Positions 40,062-48,682 of a DNA stretch of 64,000 nt are shown one piece after another; position 1 is the stretch's first letter; every line of letters starts with the position of its first letter. Made by a program: the position numbers and the translations under genes. The notes beneath the pieces are model-generated. The model had not been told where the DNA came from. It was given only the letters and a program-made list of their open reading frames with translations, and made no database searches. Origin of the DNA: UBA1672 sp963977495 (GTDB taxonomy: Bacteria; Pseudomonadota; Alphaproteobacteria; Micavibrionales; Micavibrionaceae); assembly GCA_963977495.1 (NCBI GenBank), contig CAXBOT010000001.1, positions 930,001 to 994,000 on the forward strand, read 5' to 3'.

Positions 40062-42668
40062 TTAAGTGTCGATTGTTTCGTTATTTCTGTTTTCTGAATT
40101 CTTTTTGAGCACCCGCTCAGACGGGAAAATCAAGGTCACGGTTGTACCAATTGATTTTTCGGACATGATCTCAATACGTCCGTCATGCACATCCATAATG
40201 GCCTTAGATAGCGGCAAGCCCAGCCCTGTACCAGATGATGAACGATCCAGCGCGTTATCAAGCTGCCCGAAGGGCGCAAGGGCCTTTTCCACCTCAACAG
40301 CGTTCATGCCCACGCCTGTATCCGTTACAGATAATCTGAACGTGCCATCCATATCATAATTGGTAAAGATCGTGATGCGTCCACCGTTCGGGGTATATTT
40401 CACCGCATTGGAATAGATATTACCGATCACCTGCTTAACCGATAGAGCCTCCCCAATCATATGAGGCACGTTCTTACTCTGATCCATAACAGTGATGCTT
40501 TTCTCTTTAACACGTGACTCATATAGATCCAGACAAGATTGCAACACTTCACCGAATGAAAATTCGCTTTCATTCAATTCTCGGTTTCCTGATTCAATTT
40601 TCGAAATATCAAGGATTTCATTAATAATCCTTAACAAGCCTGTACCGCTCTTATGAATATCAGCCACATATTCTTTATAAGCATCCTGCCCCAAAGGCCC
40701 CATCACTTCGTTATTCATAATGTCCGAGAACCCGATAATCGCATTGAGCGGCGTTCTGAGTTCATGGCTCATATTGGCAATAAATTCTGTTTTCGCGCGG
40801 CTGGCCATATCAGATTGTATTTTGGCTTCCATAAGAGCGATATCGGCCTCTTTCCTTTTGGTGATATCTTCCATGGAGCCTTCAAAATAGATCACATTCT
40901 GTTGATCATCTTTCACAATACGAATATTTTCACGTACCCATATTTTTTGACCGTCTTTTTGCAAGACGCGGCTTTCATAGCCAAAAATTTGCCCTTGAGA
41001 AATAAGGGTCTGGTTCAGTTTTTCGCGCTCTACTTTGTCGGGATAGACCATGCCATGCGCGTTTTTAACCGCACGAAGCATTTCTTCGGGACTGGCATAG
41101 CCCAAGATCCGCCCCATTGCAGGGTTCGCACTTAAATAAATGCCGTCAGGCGTTAACTGATACAGCCCGCCCGCCGCGTTTTCAACGATGGTTCTGTATT
41201 TCTTTTCCGCTTCTGCAAGGGCGCGCTCGGCTCTACGGCGTTCCTCAACATCGGTAATCGTGCCAACAACGCGTAAATTCTTATTATCGTCCTGACGGAT
41301 CATGGATACCGCTAATTCAACCGCGCGAAACGTTCCGTCATCAATACGAAGCCGCGTGAATGAACGATAGGCTTGTTTTTGCCCCTTAATCAGTAATTCA
41401 AAGTCATGCTTCTGCTTTTCCTGATCTTGCGGATAGAGCATAGAGAATAAATTACTGCCGCGTGAACGTTCAATTTCAAACCCTGTGATATTGTGCCATG
41501 CTGCACTCAAGAACAGAACCGTCCCTTCAATATCCGTTTCAAAAATCACATCACTCACGGAATCGATGATCGCCCTGTTGTCACGCTCTGCCAATGCCAA
41601 CGCATCATTCAATCGTGAGCGTTCAGATATTTCAGATTGAAGCTCATAGTTTTTTTGCTCCAGCTTGTAATTGATATCCGCAAGGCGCAAAGATTGCTTG
41701 TTATTATTCCTGATAAATAACGTACCAATCGCGGTCAGAATAAAGCCAAAGAACAATACGATATACGGGATTTTTTCAAGCAACAGAACATTTTGCTTCT
41801 TGGAAAATTCCAAAACAATATTCCATTCACTATCCCCGATAAAGAACCCGTAATCCTGCTCCAGATTTCCGTGGTTATCGCCCGCGCCAGAACCTGCACC
41901 ATTTGTCTGGTTTCTATCCATGTGGAACAAGCGCCGATCGCTTTTTTTATCCCTAATCGTAATTCTGGAAACCGATCGCTCTTCAGAGATTAAACTTTGA
42001 TCAAAGAACAGCGCAGCGCGGCTGACACCAATGATAATGCCTTTATTGGAATCGTTTTCCTTTATCGTTTTTAAGAATGCAAAGGATCGCGCCATTGTTT
42101 TAGGATTGCTCATCTCCTCTAGATAATCCATACCTGCAAAATCCGAGACAATACGCAAATCCTCTTGCTTGAAATACTCACCGCGTACCAGTCTTGTGAT
42201 CAAATCCTTATTGGGGACCATGTGGTAATGGGGCGCAGCAATACTCTTATTGCTACTTTGAGAAATTGTGCGATATTGCCAATTCCCCGGCGTTTCTTCA
42301 AAAAGCCATATCAACTGATCGAAGTCACTTAAATCAGGTAAATTACGCCTGATACGTGCAACAAGAATATCTTTATCCGAATTTTCAGACAGTTGAATAA
42401 TGCTTGAAATCAAACGCATCGAGTTTTCAAGGTTGGAAATACTTTCAAACAAAGCGCGTCCGGCTTCGTTAGATGTGCGTTTATACTCATCAATCGACAT
42501 ACCATTGATAAAGTAACTGAACACCATAAATGCCGTAATGGTAATAATCATACCATTCAAAAGCACCATAATTTGCGCCAAACCAGATGTAAGCCAGATA
42601 GCCTTCACATTCTTTTTGGGCTTTTTCATACCAATATTAATTTGCTTACCTAACGATTTTTTCATCAT
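40062..42668 (-). CDS. Membrane sensor histidine kinase with two PAS domains
   Basis: The 868-residue protein has a membrane helix near residues 30-55, an extracytoplasmic sensing part of about 240 residues, and a second helix IPYIVLFFGFILTAIGTLFI. A coiled linker is followed by two PAS/PAC units (IIDSVSDVIFETDIEGTVLF and IVENAAGGLYQLTPDGIYLS with a PAC part). HisKA reads MSHELRTPLNAIIGFSD with His635, and the ATPase domain has NAVKYTPNGG, DTGVGM and GTGLGLPLS. No receiver domain is attached and no response regulator is adjacent. It is divergent from the phasin gene. Confidence 0.9.
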   Translation of the reverse strand: MMKKSLGKQINIGMKKPKKNVKAIWLTSGLAQIMVLLNGMIITITAFMVFSYFINGMSIDEYKRTSNEAGRALFESISNLENSMRLISSIIQLSENSDKDILVARIRRNLPDLSDFDQLIWLFEETPGNWQYRTISQSSNKSIAAPHYHMVPNKDLITRLVRGEYFKQEDLRIVSDFAGMDYLEEMSNPKTMARSFAFLKTIKENDSNKGIIIGVSRAALFFDQSLISEERSVSRITIRDKKSDRRLFHMDRNQTNGAGSGAGDNHGNLEQDYGFFIGDSEWNIVLEFSKKQNVLLLEKIPYIVLFFGFILTAIGTLFIRNNNKQSLRLADINYKLEQKNYELQSEISERSRLNDALALAERDNRAIIDSVSDVIFETDIEGTVLFLSAAWHNITGFEIERSRGSNLFSMLYPQDQEKQKHDFELLIKGQKQAYRSFTRLRIDDGTFRAVELAVSMIRQDDNKNLRVVGTITDVEERRRAERALAEAEKKYRTIVENAAGGLYQLTPDGIYLSANPAMGRILGYASPEEMLRAVKNAHGMVYPDKVEREKLNQTLISQGQIFGYESRVLQKDGQKIWVRENIRIVKDDQQNVIYFEGSMEDITKRKEADIALMEAKIQSDMASRAKTEFIANMSHELRTPLNAIIGFSDIMNNEVMGPLGQDAYKEYVADIHKSGTGLLRIINEILDISKIESGNRELNESEFSFGEVLQSCLDLYESRVKEKSITVMDQSKNVPHMIGEALSVKQVIGNIYSNAVKYTPNGGRITIFTNYDMDGTFRLSVTDTGVGMNAVEVEKALAPFGQLDNALDRSSSGTGLGLPLSKAIMDVHDGRIEIMSEKSIGTTVTLIFPSERVLKKNSENRNNETIDT

Positions 42669-42889
42669 CGACCAAAACGTTTACACAGCAACACAGCGAA
42701 CATATTATAGTATTTATACAGAAATTTTGACAGTTTTGATTTATACGTTCCGTCATAATGCTTAATTCAAACAGCGCAATCAAGCACGTTACTGGTTTTA
42801 CCAAGAAATATACATGCCCTTTTACAAAAACAAATGCCGCGCTTCTCACCCCAATTCTTTGCTGCGTTCGTTTTGTGGGTAAACCGATT

Positions 42890-42959
42890 GCTCTTGACTA
42901 AATTACATAAAATGATTACCTTCTACAGTGCAGCATTTTATATTTATGTGGATCAGATT
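42890..42959 (+). promoter_or_regulatory. Phasin upstream region with a PhaR-like TGC motif
   Basis: The 291 nt between the kinase start and the phasin start hold no gene. TTGACT at 42894-42899 is a fair -35 box, but no good -10 box was seen 17 nt later. TGCAGCAT (42929-42936), 24 nt before the phasin ATG, repeats the octamer found upstream of phaC (30446-30453). The location suits repression by PhaR, which controls phasins in other bacteria. The assignment is inference. Confidence 0.45.
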
Positions 42960-43400
42960 ATGTCAGATGAAAAGAATTTTACAGCACCATTTTTTAACAA
43001 TACATTTTTAGGTTTTTTCGAAAAGTACCAAGGGTTTCCCAATAGTTTTCAGGGACTTATTGATATTCAGGTTAAAAATATACGCTCGATAAACCATGTG
43101 CAACAAACCTCTATGGAAAACTTCCAAGAGATTGTTTTCAGACAGAATGAGATCTTCTCTCAAATCATGCAACAAACAACGGCAATGGCGAATGACATAA
43201 CCGAGAATGCCACGCCTGAAGACACGTTAAAGAAAAACGCGCTTCATTTTCAAAAGAGCTATGAGAACGCATTAACCAATGTCAAAGAGATTTCGGAACT
43301 CATCAAGAAGTCAAATCTCGAAGCCACGAAAATATTGAGAAAACGCGCAGCAGAGAGCTTGAAAGAAGTAAAAAACTGCACTCAAAAGAAAACGGGCTGA
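42960..43400 (+). CDS. Phasin-family PHA granule protein
   Basis: The 146-residue protein is mostly amphipathic helix: FQGLIDIQVKNIRSINHVQQ, NFQEIVFRQNEIFSQIMQQ, ALTNVKEISELIKKSNLEAT and a final lysine-rich segment. This matches the Phasin_2 type, whose members coat PHB granules. ATG 42960 was chosen because it gives the family length; the frame is open 42 codons further, with no phasin-like residues. It is 12 kb from the phaC locus but shares the TGC motif with it. It lies between two sensor kinase genes that are on the other strand. Confidence 0.82.
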   Translation: MSDEKNFTAPFFNNTFLGFFEKYQGFPNSFQGLIDIQVKNIRSINHVQQTSMENFQEIVFRQNEIFSQIMQQTTAMANDITENATPEDTLKKNALHFQKSYENALTNVKEISELIKKSNLEATKILRKRAAESLKEVKNCTQKKTG

Positions 43401-43412
43401 TCGAACTGCCCG

Positions 43413-44786
43413 TTAAACCGGCAGGGTTATATGAACAGATAATCCGCCATATTTGCTTTTATCCAGCCATATTTCACCACCATGCGCGTGCACAATATCC
43501 ATTGCAATCGGCAAGCCCAAACCAATGCCGCCCGTATCGGCGTTTCTTGACCCATCCACGCGGTAAAATGGTCTGAAAACCTCATCATATTGGCTTTCAT
43601 CAACCCCGATACCATTATCCTCAATCACAATTTCGATCTCCGTTGGTGATTTTTGAACCAGCGTAATCCATATATGATCGGCATATTTAATGGCGTTGCT
43701 AACGATGTTCAACAAACAACGCTTAAACGCAACAGGACGGAGCATAACCTCGCACTTCAGATCGTTCAGCTTCATATCGACATCGCACCCCTGACGCTTT
43801 GCAGAGATGGTAACATCCCGCAGTAGGGCTGACATTTCCGTGAGGCTGGATTTCTCGCGCCCTTCCCCGCGTACAAAACTGAGATACCCCTCAATCATTT
43901 TCTCCATGTCATTGACGTCTTTTTTCATTTCATAAATATCAGGGCTGTCGCCCATCATGGAAATTTGCAATTTCAACCGCGTGAGCGGCGTACGTAAATC
44001 ATGCGACACCCCCGCCAGCATATCCGTTCTTTGTGATATCTGGCGCTGAATACGCGTTTTCATATCAAGGAAAGCTTGCCCTGCCTGCCGCACTTCACGC
44101 GCGCCCTCAATTTTAAAGCTCTGCACATTGCGCCCTCTTCCCAAATGCTCAGCGGCAATCGCGAGCCGCCGTATCGGGCGTATCTGGTTACGCATAAACA
44201 AAACCGCAATGATCAATAATATCGTCGATGCTGCAAACACCCATAGCAAGAAAATATAGGTTGTAGAAGAAAATAACCGCCGCTGCGGAACGGCCACGTT
44301 CAACACCCCTTTGGCTGTTTGCACCCGCACATCCACCCATTTCTCACTAAAATCAACCCTGACGGTGAAAGGCACGTCCAACGCTTTGCGCAGTTCATCG
44401 CTCAGGCTCTTATGTACCATCATTTCCCAACTGATAAAGTAAGATGGCCGCTTGCGCGCTTCGCCCATTTTCAAAACCTCACCATCATCTTGCGTCATGA
44501 GCAATTCCATATGCTGTGACAATGAATCCAGAATTCTGTTGGTATCGTCCTGATTGTCACTATGGTTAATATAATCCACCGCCATTGCTATCTCGCCGGC
44601 AACTGCGAAGGACAAGCGCGACGTTGTTTTGCTCCAATGACGATCAAAGAAAACCGTCGTCAAAATGATTTGAATTAAGAATATTGGCGTAATCAAAATC
44701 AACAAAGACCTGAAAAACAGCGTTTCAGGGAGTAACCGCTTCACGCCGCGGCGCGGCCTTTTATTATGGTGTGGTTTCTCTACCAT
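43413..44786 (-). CDS. EnvZ-type membrane sensor histidine kinase
   Basis: The 457-residue kinase has a membrane helix (about residues 26-48), a periplasmic part of roughly 120 residues, and a second helix near residues 175-198. A HAMP linker (RNQIRPIRRLAIAAEHLGRG) is followed by HisKA GVSHDLRTPLTRLKLQISM with His262 and an ATPase domain with NIVSNAIKYAD, EDNGIGVDESQ and GGIGLGLPIAMDIVHAHGG. Layout and motifs fit the EnvZ/OmpR family. The start overlaps the regulator's stop by one base (TGATG), so both are made together. It is convergent with the phasin gene, 13 nt away. Confidence 0.92.
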   Translation of the reverse strand: MVEKPHHNKRPRRGVKRLLPETLFFRSLLILITPIFLIQIILTTVFFDRHWSKTTSRLSFAVAGEIAMAVDYINHSDNQDDTNRILDSLSQHMELLMTQDDGEVLKMGEARKRPSYFISWEMMVHKSLSDELRKALDVPFTVRVDFSEKWVDVRVQTAKGVLNVAVPQRRLFSSTTYIFLLWVFAASTILLIIAVLFMRNQIRPIRRLAIAAEHLGRGRNVQSFKIEGAREVRQAGQAFLDMKTRIQRQISQRTDMLAGVSHDLRTPLTRLKLQISMMGDSPDIYEMKKDVNDMEKMIEGYLSFVRGEGREKSSLTEMSALLRDVTISAKRQGCDVDMKLNDLKCEVMLRPVAFKRCLLNIVSNAIKYADHIWITLVQKSPTEIEIVIEDNGIGVDESQYDEVFRPFYRVDGSRNADTGGIGLGLPIAMDIVHAHGGEIWLDKSKYGGLSVHITLPV

Positions 44787-45499
44787 CAAGCCTTCTCCGC
44801 CCGCAGCAAATACCCTTTACCTCTTACCGTCTGTAAATATTTCGGCATTTTTGTGTTTTCTTCTATTTTGCGTCTTAGGCGCGTGACCTGCACATCAATT
44901 GTGCGCTCCCCCGCATCAAGGCCGCAGCGTTGCGCCAAATCATCACGGCTCACAGGCTTACCAATCGACTCGGCCAATGCCCGCAACAAATTGGCTTCAA
45001 CTGAGGTGAGCCTGATTTCCTGATCGTGATTGTCTTTAAGCTCATCAAAGTCAGGGTCAAAATGCCAATCCCCAATGTGATAGACCATTTTTTCGGTATG
45101 TGCGCGCTTTGTCCGTCGCAAGATAGAGCCAAGACGCAAAACCAGTTCCTTCGGTTCAAAGGGTTTAACCAGATAATCATCTGCCCCTGATTCAAGCCCC
45201 GATATGCGGTCTTCAACCTCGCCCAATGCCGTCAAAAGCAAGACGGGCACGTCAAAACCATTTTTTCTGAGCTTTGCGGTGAACGCTACGCCTGTTTCTC
45301 CGGGCATCATTACATCAACAACCAGCGCATCAAACGCAAAACGCTGGATCAACGTATAAGCCTCACGCGCGCTTTCGGCTGTCACCGCAATAAAGCCATG
45401 ATCGAACAAAAACCGTGATACCAACTCACGAATACGCGTATCATCGTCAACGACCAGAATATGCGCCTTTTCCGCCTGCGTATCGTGTATTATTTCCAT
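44786..45499 (-). CDS. OmpR-type response regulator
   Basis: The 237-residue protein has a receiver domain with ILVVDDDTRIRELVSRFLF, the phospho-acceptor Asp62 in ALVVDVMMPGETG, a threonine in LLLTALGE and a lysine in DDYLVKPFEPKEL. A winged-helix domain follows: IRLTSVEANLLRALAESIGK, SRDDLAQRCGLDAGERTIDV and the wing LRRKIEENTKMPKYLQTVRG. It is the first gene of a two-gene unit with the EnvZ-type kinase. Its upstream gap faces the aminotransferase gene and contains a long inverted repeat. The regulated genes cannot be told. Confidence 0.94.
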   Translation of the reverse strand: MEIIHDTQAEKAHILVVDDDTRIRELVSRFLFDHGFIAVTAESAREAYTLIQRFAFDALVVDVMMPGETGVAFTAKLRKNGFDVPVLLLTALGEVEDRISGLESGADDYLVKPFEPKELVLRLGSILRRTKRAHTEKMVYHIGDWHFDPDFDELKDNHDQEIRLTSVEANLLRALAESIGKPVSRDDLAQRCGLDAGERTIDVQVTRLRRKIEENTKMPKYLQTVRGKGYLLRAEKA

Positions 45500-45564
45500 A
45501 GCTTACCAATATTCTCACACACATTTTTAAATGATTGCGCGCATTTAGTGTTTATTCTTAATGA

Positions 45565-45602
45565 AGATACATATATTCTGCACAAAAGAGAATATAGTAT
45601 CT
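45565..45602. repeat. Long inverted repeat between ompR-type gene and ilvE-type gene
   Basis: AGATACATATATTCT (45565-45579) and AGAATATAGTATCT (45589-45602) are inverted copies with one extra base in the left arm and a 9-nt spacer. The right end lies 26 nt before the aminotransferase start and the left end is 66 nt from the OmpR-type start. Such a long arm pair in a divergent gap may be an operator. No U-tract follows, so it is not a standard terminator. Confidence 0.65.
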
Positions 45603-45628
45603 AAGAAACACTGTGAAAGGCACTTAAT

Positions 45629-46501
45629 ATGTCGATAATACCCTTTGATGAGCGCGATGGTTTCATCTGGATTAACGGAACAATTGTCCCGTGGAAAGAG
45701 GCCAAAATCCATGTTCTAAGCCATGGCTTGCATTATGCCAGCTCTGTTTTCGAAGGGGAGCGCATGTATAACGGCAAAATATTCAAGAGCCGCCTGCATT
45801 CCGAACGCTTTCACAAATCGGCAGAAATTTTAGGCATGAAAGTCCCCTACAGTGTTGATGAACTTGAAAAAATCAAATATGAGGTCTGTGAAAAGAACGG
45901 CCTGACAAGTGCGTATGTGCGCCCTGTTGCATGGCGCGGCGGTGAACAAATGGGCGTTTCTGCCAAATTGACAAAAACTCACGTTGCTGTTGCTGCGTGG
46001 TCATGGGGCGCGTATTTTGATGAGGAAAAGCGCGATAAGGGGATCTCCCTGAAAACTGCTGCTTGGTGCCGCCCTGCTCCCGATACTGCCCCCACGCAAA
46101 GCAAAGCCGCCGGTTTGTATATGATCTGCACCATGTCAAAACACGCCGTTGAGGATGAAGGTTTTGATGATGCGTTGATGCTGGATTATCGCGGTTATAT
46201 TGCCGAAGCATCTGCTGCGAATTTCTTTGCCGTGAAGGATGGCGTTTTATTAACACCGACGCCGGATTGTTTCCTAAACGGTCTGACGCGTCAAACGGTC
46301 ATTGAACTGGCGCATTCGCTGAATATTCCGTTTGAAGAGCGTCACTTAAAACCCGAAGAACTTGGCGATTTCCAAGAGATCTTCGTCACCGGAACAGCAG
46401 CAGAAATCACCGCTGTCGGGCAAATTGACGACCATCATTACACCGTTGGGCCAATCACGAAACGATTACGCGAAGCCTTCGAAAAACTCGTTCTGGCTTA
46501 A
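45629..46501 (+). CDS. ilvE: Branched-chain amino acid aminotransferase
   Basis: This PLP enzyme moves an amino group to branched-chain keto acids. The 290-residue fold IV transaminase shows VLSHGLHYASSVFEGERMY, TSAYVRPVAWRGGEQMG, the lysine-bearing SKAAGLYM, ALMLDYRGYIAEASAANFFA and EIFVTGTAAEITAVGQID. The last two are fold IV blocks. D-amino acid or aminodeoxychorismate enzymes share the fold; the R-rich VRPVAWRG and the family start favour branched-chain activity. It has AAAGG upstream. The gap behind it holds a strong hairpin (46535-46565). Confidence 0.9.
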   Translation: MSIIPFDERDGFIWINGTIVPWKEAKIHVLSHGLHYASSVFEGERMYNGKIFKSRLHSERFHKSAEILGMKVPYSVDELEKIKYEVCEKNGLTSAYVRPVAWRGGEQMGVSAKLTKTHVAVAAWSWGAYFDEEKRDKGISLKTAAWCRPAPDTAPTQSKAAGLYMICTMSKHAVEDEGFDDALMLDYRGYIAEASAANFFAVKDGVLLTPTPDCFLNGLTRQTVIELAHSLNIPFEERHLKPEELGDFQEIFVTGTAAEITAVGQIDDHHYTVGPITKRLREAFEKLVLA

Positions 46502-46534
46502 CCGTTCCGCAGCGCCGCTTACATTTGCTTTCTC

Positions 46535-46578
46535 AACGCCCCTTTAAATTTGACTCAGGGGCGTTAAATCCCTATAAT
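46535..46578 (+). promoter_or_regulatory. Near-consensus promoter overlapping a 9-bp inverted repeat
   Basis: TTGACT (46550-46555) and TATAAT (46573-46578) are 17 nt apart, a near-perfect sigma-70-type promoter for the 676-residue gene. Around it, AACGCCCCT (46535-46543) and AGGGGCGTT (46557-46565) form a perfect inverted repeat with a 13-nt spacer that contains the -35 box. It could be a repressor operator. It may also act as a weak terminator for ilvE, but no T-tract follows. Confidence 0.75.
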
Positions 46579-46609
46579 TTGGATAAATAATAATAATTTG
46601 GTTACAACG

Positions 46610-46630
46610 ATGACCAAGGGGTTAAGATAG
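46610..46630 (+). other. Possible six-codon leader ORF coupled to the orphan gene
   Basis: ATG 46610 opens a six-codon frame (MTKGLR) that stops with TAG at 46628-46630. The last G of TAG is the first base of the GTG start of the 676-residue gene (TAGTG). AAGGGG inside the mini-ORF serves the downstream GTG. The arrangement would allow coupled translation. The ribosome site for the mini-ORF itself is weak, so it may be chance. Confidence 0.3.
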
Positions 46631-48660
46631 TGAGCGACGATATTCAACAAGGCAGTGTGCAGGAATCCGATCTGAGTCCATCAGAACGCGCCGCTTTGAT
46701 TGCGTTTAAAACCGCTCTGAATGAGCGTTTACCGACAATCATCCCCGAAACATCCCAAATGACAATCAACGCCAATGGCAACCCATCGGACGAATCTTTT
46801 GTCTATTTACTGAACAACTATGTTCTGAATGATCACCTGCTTTCAGGGAAACCTGAGTTACAAGCCATTAAAGATTTATACGCGGCCTTGCCCGAAAAAG
46901 CGCAACCCGTAGCGCTCCCCGAACAAGCCGCAGCGACCAATATGGCCGCACTCAGCGAATCAGAACGCGCACTGGTCGCTTTCAAACAAGCACTAAACAA
47001 GCGTTTACCCGAAATTCTTCCTGAAACAGCGGGCATGGCCATCAACGAAAACGGCAATGCCCTTGATGGCTCTTTTGCTTATCTGACGGACAGTTATGTT
47101 TTAAACGAATCGCAGATCGCCAAAACGCCTGCATTGGCAGAACTTCGTGATCAGTACAATACTTTACCTGCCGATATTCGCGCCAAAGCGGATACATATC
47201 GCTCCTTCTTTGCTGATCCATCAACAGCCGCAGCTACGAAAAACCAAGAACAATCCGTTGTTGCGCTGGCTGAACGCTATCTGGGTACAAATGACGCCGC
47301 GCCTGAACGTGATGAAACTGGCACACTTCAAATTGACGTTAAGACAAGCCGCGCCCTAAGAGAGCGCATGGAGCAATTAAAAGCATCAGGCGAGCTCGAA
47401 ACAGACTTTGACCCACGCGTTTTTGATAAACGTTCCGTCGATGCATTAAATGAATTGGTTCAAAAACGTATGCAAGGTGCAGGTGTCGCACCATCGGCGC
47501 TTGACGGTATGCTGGTACAAATGTGGCTTTTGGGGCCAAATGGTGTTCCCGGTGAAACTGGCGATGGCACAGCCGCCCCTTCAAGAGCCTCAATGGCCCT
47601 AGGTGAAGCAGTATCGCTGCGTAATATTATGAGCTTTATGGTCAATGCCGACCTGCCAAGCGGTGGCACAGCCACGAAACCTGACACTGATATCAATTGG
47701 GACACACAGTGGAGCAACAACGATTCAGGTGACCGTTTCTTCAGCAGCTATGTTTACAGAGATTTGTACAACACAAAAACTGTTACAACCGACGTTCTGT
47801 TCGATGAACCCGGTTATAGCGAAGAAAACTACGCTATTTTACTTAAAGCAGCCGAGCGCGTTGGTGTCGACATGACCCGCGGACGCGTCATGTCTGAAAT
47901 AGAAGTCGGCGAAATCGCCACAGAAATTTTGAGCATCAAGGCGCAAGACGCATGGTGTATGATCAACCCGGATAAGCCATTCGATGAAAAAGATATCCAT
48001 CAAATGATCCATGATCGCAAGTTCATGCCACATATTGATGACCTCGCCTTAGCGGAAAAAGGTTTTGGCCTGCCCCAGACTGAATTTTTCAGAAAGAAAT
48101 TGGAAGAATATGGCCCCGAAGAAGCATGGCGCTTAGAATATGAACAGCGCACGGCTTCTATTTCTCACCGCGTCGCCGCCTTTTCCGAACGTTTTGGTGA
48201 TATTCCTGAAGATGCCGTCGCCGCGAAAGCCGCGCGCTATTCAGAATCAGAAGATCACATCAGACACTCCTATGGCACACCATCATTGTATTTTGGTTCC
48301 GCGCGCAGCCTGTTCGGCTCCACAAAACAAACAGAATACGAACATGATCGCGACGAATATTTAAAACGCTATCAGGAATTTAAAGAAGATATCGGCACGT
48401 GTAACCCAAGTGCTGCGGGTCTTAATAACGGCGTGGACGGCAATCCCAATGTCAATGGCACAAACGGTCCATGCACCGTTGAAGGTGTTTTACGCGGCGA
48501 TACCTTCACCAAACAGGCCACACCTGACGAAACAGCGTGTGACTGCATCAAAACAAACGTCGAAGATGCTACTGGCAACGAACAGGGCGACTGCACCGTC
48601 GAAGACGAAGTCAACAACCGGATGAACCGAACAGTTGAAGACGCACCATCTGCGCCTTAG
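46630..48660 (+). CDS. Orphan 676-residue protein with tandem N-terminal repeats
   Basis: I do not recognise this protein. The start is GTG 46630, with AAGGGG 8 nt before it. Residues 15-89 and 108-181 are two copies of an approximately 75-residue unit: shared parts include LSxSERA, AFKxALNxRLPxIxPET, INxNGN, SFxYL and YVLN. The middle part is mixed helical and acidic. The last 85 residues hold five cysteines with echoes GPCTVEG and GDCTVED and an ACDCIK site. There is no signal peptide or membrane helix, so it may be cytosolic or exported by a signal-independent route. Its strong promoter and solitary location suggest a regulated, abundant protein. Confidence 0.85.
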   Translation: MSDDIQQGSVQESDLSPSERAALIAFKTALNERLPTIIPETSQMTINANGNPSDESFVYLLNNYVLNDHLLSGKPELQAIKDLYAALPEKAQPVALPEQAAATNMAALSESERALVAFKQALNKRLPEILPETAGMAINENGNALDGSFAYLTDSYVLNESQIAKTPALAELRDQYNTLPADIRAKADTYRSFFADPSTAAATKNQEQSVVALAERYLGTNDAAPERDETGTLQIDVKTSRALRERMEQLKASGELETDFDPRVFDKRSVDALNELVQKRMQGAGVAPSALDGMLVQMWLLGPNGVPGETGDGTAAPSRASMALGEAVSLRNIMSFMVNADLPSGGTATKPDTDINWDTQWSNNDSGDRFFSSYVYRDLYNTKTVTTDVLFDEPGYSEENYAILLKAAERVGVDMTRGRVMSEIEVGEIATEILSIKAQDAWCMINPDKPFDEKDIHQMIHDRKFMPHIDDLALAEKGFGLPQTEFFRKKLEEYGPEEAWRLEYEQRTASISHRVAAFSERFGDIPEDAVAAKAARYSESEDHIRHSYGTPSLYFGSARSLFGSTKQTEYEHDRDEYLKRYQEFKEDIGTCNPSAAGLNNGVDGNPNVNGTNGPCTVEGVLRGDTFTKQATPDETACDCIKTNVEDATGNEQGDCTVEDEVNNRMNRTVEDAPSAP

Positions 48661-48672
48661 CCTTAGCCTTAG
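48655..48672 (+). repeat. Three-copy CCTTAG tandem hexamer at the orphan gene's stop
   Basis: CCTTAG is repeated three times in a row; the first copy contains the TAG stop codon of the 676-residue gene. Gain or loss of a copy would not change the protein because each copy supplies an in-frame TAG. Confidence 0.9.
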
Positions 48673-48682
48673 TAAATGATGC

